A stretch of DNA of 64,000 nt from G963556115 sp963677015 (GTDB lineage Bacteria > Planctomycetota > SZUA-567). The position numbers and the translations under genes are program-made. Positions 1-7,208 of the stretch are shown here, piece by piece. Each line of letters starts with the position of its first letter. Position 1 is the first letter of the stretch. The notes beneath the pieces were generated by a model. That model was not told the DNA's origin and made no database searches. It saw nothing but the letters and a program-made list of their open reading frames with translations. The stretch is taken from contig OY781533.1 in the NCBI GenBank assembly GCA_963677015.1, forward strand, positions 2,232,001 to 2,296,000, in the 5' to 3' direction.

Positions 1-447
1 CCGGAACAGGCACAGCTGAAACAGACAGACAGACGCAGCGATATTTTTTCACTCGGTGTCGTCTACTATGAACTCCTCACCGGCATATCCCCCTTCAAGG
101 CCGACAGCTCAGTAGCCAGCCTGAGCAAGGTGCGCCGCGGCCAGCTGCCCCCGATCACGGATCTTCGTCCGGATCTGCCGGAACAGCTGCTTGACATTCT
201 CAACCGAATGCTGGCCAGAGATCCTGCCGACCGCTACAATGACACCGGAGAGCTCAGTACAGATCTGGAAGTTTTAATGTATCAACACGGTTACGGCCCC
301 ACAATAAAAAAGCTATCTCAATACCTTAAAAAAGTATTCCCTGATTTTACAACCCGGCGAATATCACAATACCATGATATTACTACAAGCGGACCGAACA
401 AGACTGATTTTACCACACACACTTTCTCAGAAAAAAATAATACTTGA
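1..447 (+). CDS. Ser/Thr protein kinase, C-terminal part (5' truncated by window)
   Basis: The reading frame is open from base 1 and ends at TGA 445-447, giving 148 residues. The first residues (PEQ, then a DRRSDIFSLGVVYYELLTG stretch and PF) are kinase subdomains VIII-IX of the Hanks/PknB family: the end of the activation segment, the structural Asp and helix F. The next ~40 residues, with an LARDPADRY motif, match subdomain XI (usual form L..DP..R). The catalytic loop, the Lys and any sensor region lie upstream, outside the window. The last ~60 residues are polar with no recognised domain or membrane helix, so the protein appears to end in a cytoplasmic tail. A SpoIIE-type phosphatase lies 1.3 kb downstream, which fits a shared phosphorylation network, but this is inference. 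Confidence 0.88.
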   Translation, partial: PEQAQLKQTDRRSDIFSLGVVYYELLTGISPFKADSSVASLSKVRRGQLPPITDLRPDLPEQLLDILNRMLARDPADRYNDTGELSTDLEVLMYQHGYGPTIKKLSQYLKKVFPDFTTRRISQYHDITTSGPNKTDFTTHTFSEKNNT

Positions 448-523
448 AAAGCACCTACAAAATATAGACAAATATAATTAATATAATACTATTTATAACC
501 GATATAAAGAATAAGGATTCAAC

Positions 524-721
524 TTGAGCATACACACACTGGTTCCCGGCATAGCAGCCATACTCTGTGGAATATTTCTTACATTACTGGCCTATAATAT
601 AATCGGTAGAAATTTTTCCCATCAGGACTTCCACAACTGGCTTGAAAAAAGAAAAACACTATACAGATTTTTAGGCCCGGTTCTGGTAATTGCAGGTGTT
701 ATAATACTTATATTCCGCTAA
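524..721 (+). CDS. Small two-helix membrane protein, unknown function
   Basis: This 65-residue protein starts at TTG 524 behind an AAGGA ribosome site at 513-517. Two hydrophobic segments (about residues 7-27 and 48-64) flank a polar, charged loop containing HQDFHNWLEKRK, so it is probably a two-pass inner-membrane hairpin. No family is recognised. It lies between the kinase end and the Memo-family gene, 45 bp before the latter, in the same direction, and may be cotranscribed. The non-ATG start and short length lower confidence, but ribosome site, hydrophobic pattern and spacing are coherent. Confidence 0.6.
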   Translation: MSIHTLVPGIAAILCGIFLTLLAYNIIGRNFSHQDFHNWLEKRKTLYRFLGPVLVIAGVIILIFR

Positions 722-766
722 GAACAGCAGGTTCTACGGCATAATCAGGATTAAAGGCACAAACCA

Positions 767-1642
767 ATGAATAATATACATACAGCAGCAAAAGCCGGAA
801 GCTGGTATCCGGCAAATCCAGGTCAGCTCTCAAACCTTATGCAAGAATATGAAAATACCTGCAGAACCGCATTAGCCGCTACTGATCTGAGCTCACAACC
901 GTGCTACGCCGCAATATGCCCGCACGCCGGGCTCGCTTTCAGCGGTTTATGCGCGGCAAAATCCTTTTACGCACTGGCACAAAAGCATCCGCATGCCAGA
1001 ACAATAATTATTTTCGGCGCGGTCCATTCCTACTGCACCAGCAGTGCCGGTATCTGGGCCAGCGGAAAATGGCAGACCCCGCTTGGCGACTTGGCCGTAG
1101 ACACCGATCTGGCTGATAAAATACTACAGCTGAATTTCACCGAAGAGGACTATCTGTCACAGTTAAACGACAATGCCATCGAACTCCAGACACCACTGCT
1201 GAAACACTTTTTTCCTGAGAGCATGATCCTGCCTGTCTCAATACCGGCAAGCTCTTACGCCAGCAGAATCGGTGAAAAGCTGGCGGAATTAACCAGAGAC
1301 GAACCGGATAAATATCTGGCAATCGGCAGCAGTGACCTGACCCACTACGGCTCGGTATACGGTTTCGCTCCCGCTGGAGACGGTATAGACGGAATAAACT
1401 GGGCAAGAGCTAATGACCGCAGACTTATAGCTAAAATAGAAGCGCTTGCCGTACCGGAGATAATTCCTGAAGCATCAGCCAATCATAATGCCTGCGGCAG
1501 CGGAGCAATTACCGCGACCATGAGTTATGCCCTATTCCGCGGGGTAAATTCAGGCACAACTCTAGAACATGTTTTGAGTTATGACATAATGCCCTCAGAC
1601 CCTCCGGAGCTCAGCGTCGGTTACTGCAGTATTGTTTTTTAG
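767..1642 (+). CDS. AmmeMemoRadiSam system protein B (Memo family)
   Basis: This 291-residue protein has the Memo length. An N-terminal AGSWYPANPGQL segment (usual form AG.WYP..P..L) is typical of the family. The four metal-site positions of Memo appear conserved: His in PHAG (~48), His in GAVHSY (~80), Asp in SSDLTHY (~185), and Cys in NACGSG (~243). Memo proteins have the fold of class III extradiol dioxygenases and bind metal; in prokaryotes they often sit beside an AMMECR1 protein and a radical SAM protein, whose joint role is unclear. Neither partner is in this window, so Memo is an orphan here. AAAGG lies ahead of the ATG. Confidence 0.9.
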   Translation: MNNIHTAAKAGSWYPANPGQLSNLMQEYENTCRTALAATDLSSQPCYAAICPHAGLAFSGLCAAKSFYALAQKHPHARTIIIFGAVHSYCTSSAGIWASGKWQTPLGDLAVDTDLADKILQLNFTEEDYLSQLNDNAIELQTPLLKHFFPESMILPVSIPASSYASRIGEKLAELTRDEPDKYLAIGSSDLTHYGSVYGFAPAGDGIDGINWARANDRRLIAKIEALAVPEIIPEASANHNACGSGAITATMSYALFRGVNSGTTLEHVLSYDIMPSDPPELSVGYCSIVF

Positions 1643-1774
1643 CATATTAAAGTATTTTTAACTAAATATTTTTTCTGCCTGTGTATATTACTTGACAGAA
1701 AATAAAAAGCAGATATCATATGAACATCCCTCAGGCAGCTATTCTACCTGAGTTGTGCCGTGTAATACCAATTT

Positions 1775-3058
1775 ATGAATTGTGATAATCCTATGTTTGA
1801 ATCCTCACAGCCATTAGATATACGCCTTATCAAAGGTTCTATCTTTGACGCTGTCTCACAGCTCAGTAGCGCCATGATTGAGAGTGCCGAAGCTATCGAA
1901 CTGGTACTTCCGAATGTTATAAAAAACATCTGCACTGTGCTGGAATTAAACCGCGGAACCCTTTATACCCTAAACGAGGACGGAAGTTTTCTCGAGGCCT
2001 TTGCCGATTCAGACATTCCAGCCTCTGATCTTTCACCGATAGCTATTGATGTTGATGAGCCGATTGAACTTATTGCCGAAGATATCGCCGATATACTTCC
2101 TGAAGATCACCCGCAAATCGCTATCTGCTCCCCCTTGCTGCTCAATGAAATTCCTTACGGCATAATCTGTTTTTATGGCGAAAACTCAGACTTTGAACCG
2201 GAAATACTTGAAGTTATCAATACCATAACCGAACAGTTGACACTTGCGGTCTACTCCTGCTACTCCGAGTTCACCTCAAATTACGGCAATGATTTTGAAA
2301 TCCTTTCGGAATCACCGGAAGAGTATACCGATGCGGAACTGGTATCGGAGAGTACACCTAATATGGTGGACTTCGCCGCTTCACTGCAGATTCTGCGCAG
2401 CCTTGAAGGTGGCGGAGATTTCCACGACTTCCTGCATCTGCCGAATAACAAGCTGGCAATTACGGTCGGCAAAAGCTCAGGACGCGGTGAAAAGGTAGAA
2501 AACATTCTTGAATTTATTATACCACAGGTTCGTGAAGAACTCAGCAACAACCGTCCGCTGCCTGAGGTTCTCTCTATTCTGAATGAAAAGATTATAGAAA
2601 AAAGCGAACGCGGTCTGCTGGTATCGATCGCCCTCATGATACTCAATACCCGTACCTGCAAGGTCAGTATCTGCCGCGCCGGCAGTGTAAAGATGCTCCG
2701 CTTCAAAGATGCGAAGCTCTCACTCTTTGAGGACGGACTCGGCCCGCATCTAGGAGCTTTCTCCGGGGTAAAAATCAAAGAACTGGAACTGCAGTTCGCA
2801 CCGAATGACTCTTTTGCTGTCATGACCGACGGTATTAACCGCATATCCGAGAACTCCAACTTCTCACTGGATCAGCTAACCCACAACCTGTCTCTGTGCA
2901 TGAAGGACAATCCTGATGCCCAGATTGCCGATCAGATTGCCGCGCTGCTTAAGGCCAGGCACACCTCATACACTCCTGAGCTCGACATTACCGTACTCAG
3001 CCTCCAGCGTCTGCGCAAACCAAAGTCCATAAGCCAGCGTCTTTTCGCCAAGAAATAA
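1775..3058 (+). CDS. GAF plus SpoIIE-type PP2C phosphatase, apparently degenerate
   Basis: The protein has 427 residues. Residues ~25-165 resemble a GAF sensor domain; residues ~195-410 are a SpoIIE-like PP2C domain (GGGDFHDF, AGSVKML, FAVMTDGIN, DITVLSL). Family members dephosphorylate Ser/Thr on STAS anti-anti-sigma proteins. Two metal-ligand regions are altered: the usual GD.SG.G motif reads GKSSGRG (Asp to Lys), and the terminal DD motif reads LD. Activity may be lost or changed. The start is uncertain: ATG 1775 has no clear ribosome site and ATG 1793 is an in-frame alternative. The stop overlaps the plsY start by one base (TAATG), so the two are translationally coupled. The kinase fragment upstream and STAS-like pair downstream are possible partners. 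Confidence 0.82.
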   Translation: MNCDNPMFESSQPLDIRLIKGSIFDAVSQLSSAMIESAEAIELVLPNVIKNICTVLELNRGTLYTLNEDGSFLEAFADSDIPASDLSPIAIDVDEPIELIAEDIADILPEDHPQIAICSPLLLNEIPYGIICFYGENSDFEPEILEVINTITEQLTLAVYSCYSEFTSNYGNDFEILSESPEEYTDAELVSESTPNMVDFAASLQILRSLEGGGDFHDFLHLPNNKLAITVGKSSGRGEKVENILEFIIPQVREELSNNRPLPEVLSILNEKIIEKSERGLLVSIALMILNTRTCKVSICRAGSVKMLRFKDAKLSLFEDGLGPHLGAFSGVKIKELELQFAPNDSFAVMTDGINRISENSNFSLDQLTHNLSLCMKDNPDAQIADQIAALLKARHTSYTPELDITVLSLQRLRKPKSISQRLFAKK

Positions 3059-3654
3059 TGAATATTTTCAGCGGCGGTTCAGCTTATAGCATAATTCCGG
3101 TTATAATTATTGCGTACCTGCTCGGATGTCTAAACAGTGCCTACTACCTTACCAGATTTCTCCGTGGTACCGATATCCGCAGCGAATTCAGCCATAACGC
3201 CGGAGCAACCAACGCCGGCAGAGTACTCGGCAGCTGGGCTTTTGTTACCGTTACCGGAATAGATATAATTAGAGGCGCAGCCGCAGTTGTACTCGCAGCC
3301 ATTTTTGTTCCCGATCACTCCGCCGCCGGCATAGCCCTGCTGGCAGTAGTTCTCGGACACATCCACCCGCTGCAACTTGGGCTGCGTGGCGGTAAAGGTG
3401 CGGCGCCGCTTATCGGAGGCGCTCTGGCAATATCATTACTGACCGCACTGGGTGTGCTTGCACTCTGCGCCCTGCTCTACCTGACTACCCACAGAAAACA
3501 CCTCTCCGCTTTTATCGCCTTTGCCGCTTTCCCGCTGGCACTCGCTCTACAGCACTACCCGCCGGTAATTATTATTCCAACAGTACTCACAATCTTTCTG
3601 ATACTTCTTACCTACTACCGGCTGCGTAATGCCGACACCACTATAGACAAATAA
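3058..3654 (+). CDS. plsY: Acyl-phosphate:glycerol-3-phosphate acyltransferase PlsY
   Basis: PlsY is the integral membrane enzyme that moves the acyl group from acyl-phosphate to glycerol-3-phosphate, the first step of phospholipid synthesis. The 198-residue length matches. The three PlsY signatures are present: LGCLNSAY with DIR near the N terminus, the NAGATNAGRVLG segment (usual NPGATN.R.LG), and GHIHPLQLGLRGGKGAA (usual GH..P....F.GGKG.A). Several hydrophobic helices span the protein. Translation is coupled to the phosphatase gene through a TAATG overlap. A strong bidirectional terminator starts at the stop codon. Confidence 0.95.
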   Translation: MNIFSGGSAYSIIPVIIIAYLLGCLNSAYYLTRFLRGTDIRSEFSHNAGATNAGRVLGSWAFVTVTGIDIIRGAAAVVLAAIFVPDHSAAGIALLAVVLGHIHPLQLGLRGGKGAAPLIGGALAISLLTALGVLALCALLYLTTHRKHLSAFIAFAAFPLALALQHYPPVIIIPTVLTIFLILLTYYRLRNADTTIDK

Positions 3655-3684
3655 AAAATCCCTGAATTTAATTCAGGGATTTTT
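3654..3684. terminator. Bidirectional terminator between plsY and rpmG
   Basis: A perfect 15-bp inverted repeat (AAAAATCCCTGAATT 3654-3668 and its complement 3670-3684) has A-runs on the left and T-runs on the right. It can therefore end plsY transcripts on the + strand and rpmG transcripts on the minus strand. Confidence 0.9.
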
Positions 3685-3708
3685 AAAAACCATATTCAAA
3701 GTTAAAGC

Positions 3709-3873
3709 TTATGCTTTCTTTGCCTTATGCAGCTGTACATTTCTGGACTTAGGACAATACTTCTTAATCTCCAAACCTTTATGTTCCTTCTTCAGACGAA
3801 CAACATAATTTGGTTCACCACAGTCCTTACAGATGAGCTGATAAACTTCAACTGGATTCTTCTTCTTAGCCAT
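3709..3873 (-). CDS. rpmG: 50S ribosomal protein L33
   Basis: This 54-residue protein begins MAKKKNPVEVYQLICKDCGE and continues with NYVV..K...GLEIKKYCP, the core of L33 of the large subunit. Start ATG 3873-3871 follows a good AAGGAG site at ~3882-3887. Zinc-binding (C+) L33 carries two CxxC pairs; here the first pair is intact (CKDC), but the second has only one Cys (CPKS), leaving three cysteines. It ends in the terminator shared with plsY. Transcription is opposite to its neighbours, in an AT-rich stretch, suggesting a monocistronic unit. Confidence 0.93.
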   Translation of the reverse strand: MAKKKNPVEVYQLICKDCGEPNYVVRLKKEHKGLEIKKYCPKSRNVQLHKAKKA

Positions 3874-3970
3874 CGATATATCTCCTTAATATATATAATT
3901 AATAATTTTACATAATCTCAAATTGAAACTAGCACAACCATAACCCCTTCAGAATAGTTTCAAGATTAAT

Positions 3971-4013
3971 ATTTTATGATACTCTTGGTAAAGTTCAAGA
4001 GTTATTATAAAAT
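3971..4013. repeat. Long imperfect inverted repeat (hairpin)
   Basis: The left arm 3971-3987 pairs with 3996-4013 over 17 positions, including an inner perfect 7-bp ACTCTTG/CAAGAGT, with one bulged T at 4003 and one G-U pair. The loop is 8 nt. Neither side has a proper T-tract, so it does not look like an ordinary terminator. It could be a palindromic repeat element or a structured leader or regulatory site. Confidence 0.5.
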
Positions 4014-4304
4014 AAACCGCAGTTTTTATATAAAATATCAATTTATCTTGCCATCAAATACTCTCTGCATTAGTATTATATCATTTTCAGACCAAAAACC
4101 TTTTAAAATATCCCGAAATACCCCTAACATCATACAGAACCGGCAATTATCCGCAGCAATTTTTACCAGACTCTGCATAAGCCGAATACGGTCGGATTAC
4201 TAGTTCAACTCCGCACCCTGACAGCTTGTAAATATCATTGAGTCATGCTATAGCGGCATACGATCCCCCTAACCTCCCGATAATAATAATAATATGAAAG
4301 ATCC

Positions 4305-4332
4305 TTGACTAATTATAGGTGAATCATATAAT
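4305..4332 (+). promoter_or_regulatory. Sigma-70-type promoter of tRNA-Gln
   Basis: TTGACT (4305-4310), a 16-bp spacer and a perfect TATAAT (4327-4332) lie 42 bp before the tRNA. The same 16-bp spacing recurs at three other promoters in this window. Confidence 0.8.
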
Positions 4333-4374
4333 AACTGTCCATATCCCTGAAAAATGGGTATAATAATAACAAAC

Positions 4375-4449
4375 TACCCCATGGTGTAATCGGCAACACA
4401 ACAGTTTTTGGTACTGTTATTTAAGGTTCAAGTCCTTATGGGGTAACCA
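4375..4449 (+). tRNA. tRNA-Gln (anticodon TTG)
   Basis: A 75-nt cloverleaf with encoded CCA. The acceptor TACCCCA pairs with TGGGGTA; the D stem is GTGT/ACAC; the anticodon stem ACAGT/ACTGT encloses TTTTGGT, placing TTG at 34-36; the T stem is TAAGG/CCTTA with a TTCAAGT loop. It reads CAA codons. AT-rich, gene-poor DNA with a gene relic follows, so it may have served as an insertion site. Confidence 0.93.
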
Positions 4450-4770
4450 CATTGTACAGAGTCTGGATTTTACTTGTAAGTCCAGACTCTGCTTGTATTA
4501 AGGCGGTTCGACCATAATTTTCTTATTAGTTGAACCTCTAAACGCTTCAAGACATTAAATTTTCATTTAACCCATAAACTAATTTTTCAATCGAATATTC
4601 TCATTACCCGCTTAACAACCGTTAAAAAGTATACCCTCTGCCGCCATCCCGTATTTAACGATTATCTCATTAACTCATCCAATACCCTGACAAATTATCA
4701 GAGAATAATCTCAACATCAAAAACACAACCAATATAACTTTCGATATAATATAAAGTTAACCTATACCGC
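4450..4770. other. AT-rich intergenic region after tRNA-Gln
   Basis: Apart from the stem-loop at 4457-4491, I see no gene, RNA or repeated end of the tRNA. No copy of the tRNA-Gln 3' end (attR) was found by eye up to about 6.6 kb. Confidence 0.5.
4457..4491 (+). terminator. Stem-loop after tRNA-Gln, likely terminator
   Basis: A perfect 11-bp stem, CAGAGTCTGGA (4457-4467) with its complement (4481-4491), lies 8 bp after the tRNA. The following sequence CTTGTATT is only weakly T-rich, so it may act as a terminator or a 3'-end processing structure. Confidence 0.6.
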
Positions 4771-5018
4771 GTCGTATTGCTAAGTGAAGCAGAAAAACAT
4801 AGTTATCATTGCCTGTTCAAGTTATAACTGTTCTATATGTTGTGGTTTCATATAAAGCTATTCTCCAAAAGCTATCAGATAATCCCAAAATAGCTGACCA
4901 GATAGCCATTAATTACCGGGAAGCAGAAATTACTGATCGTCAGAAAGACATGCTTGATTTTGCCCTGAAAGCTACTACAGAATCATATAATATTACCGAT
5001 AATGATTTTACCGTATGA
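4771..5018 (+). pseudogene. Frameshifted relic of an AhpD-like peroxidase-related enzyme
   Basis: Three frames together read like one AhpD/carboxymuconolactone-decarboxylase-type peroxidase-related protein. One frame gives VVLLSEAEK (family: LS.AERE). A second gives IVIIACSSYNCSICCGF (family: IAVVVS..N.C.YC..H). A third gives YKAILQKLSDNPKIADQI...ITDRQKDMLDFALKATTESYNITDNDF, matching the family C-terminal half (LS.RE..LL.YALKLT..P..IT..D). At least two frameshifts separate these pieces. The N-terminal half and the usual ending are missing, and the His after the CxxC is not found. The alignment is from memory of the family; decay by frameshift is directly visible. Confidence 0.6.
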
Positions 5019-5146
5019 TAGACGTAACTAAAATAGATGCCAATAAAGAATCCTATACTATTAGGAAGAAATATAATTAATAACCAAGATAATTAAAAGC
5101 ATTTATTACCGTGCAGACAATTATTAATTACCAAGAACCAATACTC

Positions 5147-5575
5147 ATGATTGAACGCTTTTTCAAACAACACAGTAATTTCGTATATGTTAAAATGAAC
5201 GCGACGATTAATGATACAGAAATAATTGATCACATCGGAAAGCTGAATCGTGGAATAAATTCAAATACGGCCTTAGTAGAACTATGCGACATTAGAAATA
5301 TTTCTCTTCGCAGCAATTTATCAAGAAAAGGCTTTGCTAGCATTAAAGCTAAAATCTCTACCTCAAAAACCTTACATAATATTAGCGGAAAATTTGCAAT
5401 CGTCGTAACTAATTCATTCCAGCTCAATATTGCAGAAGAATTTATCAAACTGGCGTCAGAAATACTTTCCAACGGTGAATCTAAAATATTTTATAACTGC
5501 AACGATGCAATTAAGTTTCTCAATACTAAAGAATCAGTCTCTGAAATTAACGCATTTATAAATAACTGCAAATAA
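5147..5575 (+). CDS. SpoIIAA/STAS-like protein, copy 1
   Basis: This 142-residue protein starts at ATG 5147, chosen because it aligns with the start of the neighbouring paralogue; an in-frame GTG at 5111 would add 12 residues. The pattern (FVYVKM..TI.D.EI near 12-26, LVELCDIR near 43-50, GKFAIVV near 81-87, a final IFYN..DAIKFL) resembles small SpoIIAA-like STAS-fold proteins: a beta strand, a helix, an Asp-containing strand, and an EA..WL-like end. The function of that family is poorly known. It forms a tandem pair with the gene at 5788, same length and about 60% identical by manual ungapped count. Codon usage is more AT-rich than neighbours. No phospho-acceptor Ser is clear. Confidence 0.65.
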   Translation: MIERFFKQHSNFVYVKMNATINDTEIIDHIGKLNRGINSNTALVELCDIRNISLRSNLSRKGFASIKAKISTSKTLHNISGKFAIVVTNSFQLNIAEEFIKLASEILSNGESKIFYNCNDAIKFLNTKESVSEINAFINNCK

Positions 5576-5787
5576 CTACTCAAAATAATTCATTCTATTT
5601 CATCTATAGTCTCAAAGACTCAACTAATTTCACTATATAACTAAAATGTACTAATTTATCCTTGCAAAAAAGCACCCCAATGTATATTCTGAATAATATT
5701 GATATTAAAAGAAATATCAGCAAAGTTGGGTATCGGAAAGCTCTAAAAGTATTTTCCCCAAAGCAATAGCAATAAGAGAGAATAATA

Positions 5788-6216
5788 ATGATCAAACGTT
5801 ATTTTAAAAATAACAGTAATTTTGTCTATGTAAAAATGGATTCAACCATTGATGATATGGAGATCCTCACTCATCTCGGCAAACTGAATCGCTCAGCAAA
5901 AGAGAATACAGCCTTATTCGAATTATGTGATTTGAGAGAGCTTTCATACAATAGTAATTTCACTTTAATTGGGTTTGAAAATGTTAAAGCAAGAATTAAG
6001 ACCTGTACAAATTTAGCTAAGATTAAAGGCAAATTTGCAATTGTTGTCGCGAACTCATTTCAACTCAGTATTGCAGAGTGGTTTGTAAAATTAGCCTCGG
6101 AAATACTTTCTTCAAGCGAATCACAAATTTTTTTTAACTATTATGATGCAATTGAATTCCTGGAGACCGAAGAATCCCCATCCGAAATAGAAAAATTTCT
6201 CGAAGAAATACAATGA
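5788..6216 (+). CDS. SpoIIAA/STAS-like protein, copy 2
   Basis: This 142-residue paralogue of the gene at 5147 has exactly the same length, with no gaps needed to align them. Conserved blocks include SNFVYVKM, GKLNR, GKFAIVV, NSFQL and KLASEILS. AGAGAG before ATG 5788 is a fair ribosome site. The 212-bp gap between copies differs in sequence from the 5' region of copy 1, so the duplication is not recent. A STAS-type role as a partner of the SpoIIE-type phosphatase at 1775 is possible but unproven. The gene lies in the AT-rich stretch after tRNA-Gln. Confidence 0.65.
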   Translation: MIKRYFKNNSNFVYVKMDSTIDDMEILTHLGKLNRSAKENTALFELCDLRELSYNSNFTLIGFENVKARIKTCTNLAKIKGKFAIVVANSFQLSIAEWFVKLASEILSSSESQIFFNYYDAIEFLETEESPSEIEKFLEEIQ

Positions 6217-6585
6217 CTGGTTTTACAATATAAGTCTTCTTGCAAATATTAGCTCTAATATAACCCTATTATTACAGAAATACCACCCACAGATAACCTT
6301 CTACAACTAAATATAATTTCGCAAATAAAAGCATAACTAGCTACAATTACCAACTCTTATATAAAATCAAGCAAAAGACCCAAGTCTCCCAAACCTGCTG
6401 CTATCAGCCAAGATCCAGCTTCAATACCCCGTGGCACCCAAAGCAAATTCGAAATCAAGTATTTTCAAGAAACAACAAACTTATCTCTGCATTAATTATC
6501 ACTCAATTCCATAGATAACCCATAGCTTTTTGCCACAATATATTATATCATTATAATAATCTTCACTAATACTGCGGAGCAACCA
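6217..6585. other. AT-rich intergenic region
   Basis: No open frame with a ribosome site, RNA or clear repeat is visible in these 369 bp. It ends with GGAG just before the HD-domain gene, whose base composition is clearly more GC-rich, so it may mark the right edge of the AT-rich stretch. Confidence 0.5.
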
Positions 6586-7152
6586 ATGAATAATAATTAT
6601 CTTTTCGGGATTCTGGATTTCATCAAACAGGCAGAGCAGTTAAAGAACACCGTAAGAAGCGGCATAACCTCCAACGGACGCATCGAAAGCGTAGCCGAAC
6701 ACAGCTGGCGCCTGTGCCTGCTCGGCATGACACTCGAGCAATACTACCCGCAGATAGATACCGCCAAATTACTCAAAATCTGTATTATTCATAATCTTGG
6801 TGAGGCCATCAATGGCGATATCCCCGCTATCGCCCAACAACCGGATACCGACAAAAGCTCTCAGGAAAGACATGACCTGCAACTCCTTCTCAAACCCCTG
6901 AACCAACCCCAGCAGGAGGAATTTCTCGCCCTCTGGGATGAATACGAAGCTGCCGCTTCACCCGAAGCCAAACTCGCCAAAGCCTTAGACAAAATAGAGA
7001 CCCTGCTCCAGCACACTCAGGGTGAGTGCCCTGAAAAAATCAATTACGCCTTCAATCTCGATTATGGACGCGACTATACCGATTATGACGCGCTAACCGC
7101 CGAACTCCGCGCTCTGATCGACCTTGAGACCGCCAGCATAATCAATAAATAA
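6586..7152 (+). CDS. HD-domain phosphohydrolase, YfbR/HDDC2-like, with HN in place of HD
   Basis: The 188 residues fit the YfbR/HDDC2 group of HD hydrolases, which remove phosphate from deoxynucleoside 5'-monophosphates. The first metal His is in VAEHSWR (~38). The defining HD pair reads IIHNLGEAINGDIP (~68), with Asn instead of Asp (codon AAT). A later conserved Asp, in KALDKIE (~147), is kept. The E of LGE and the GDIP segment are typical. An Asp to Asn change at a metal ligand could reduce activity or shift metal preference. GGAG precedes ATG 6586. The next gene is convergent. Confidence 0.82.
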   Translation: MNNNYLFGILDFIKQAEQLKNTVRSGITSNGRIESVAEHSWRLCLLGMTLEQYYPQIDTAKLLKICIIHNLGEAINGDIPAIAQQPDTDKSSQERHDLQLLLKPLNQPQQEEFLALWDEYEAAASPEAKLAKALDKIETLLQHTQGECPEKINYAFNLDYGRDYTDYDALTAELRALIDLETASIINK

Positions 7153-7208
7153 TCTGCCTCACACCCAGACTACCTGCACCGTAACCATAACCACTCTTAT
7201 TAACAACT

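Larger units (their letters stand above)
3874..4374. other. AT-rich intergenic region between rpmG and tRNA-Gln
   Basis: This 500-bp stretch holds no convincing gene. A 75-codon open frame at 3976-4203 has no ribosome site and a biased, family-less product. The region contains a large imperfect hairpin at 3971-4013 and the tRNA-Gln promoter at 4305-4332. The rpmG promoter must lie near 3890-3960, but I cannot place it confidently. Confidence 0.6.

Noticed and set aside
1720..1785. 21-codon open frame ending inside the start of the phosphatase gene
   Set aside because: No ribosome site is visible and no family; a leader-peptide role is possible but unsupported.
3976..4203. 75-codon open frame in the rpmG-tRNA gap
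   Set aside because: It overlaps the hairpin at 3971-4013, has no ribosome site, and its product shows no recognisable fold.
4450..6585. Possible duplicated tRNA-Gln end (attachment site)
   Set aside because: No repeat of the last bases of the tRNA was found by eye, so island insertion at this site is not proven.
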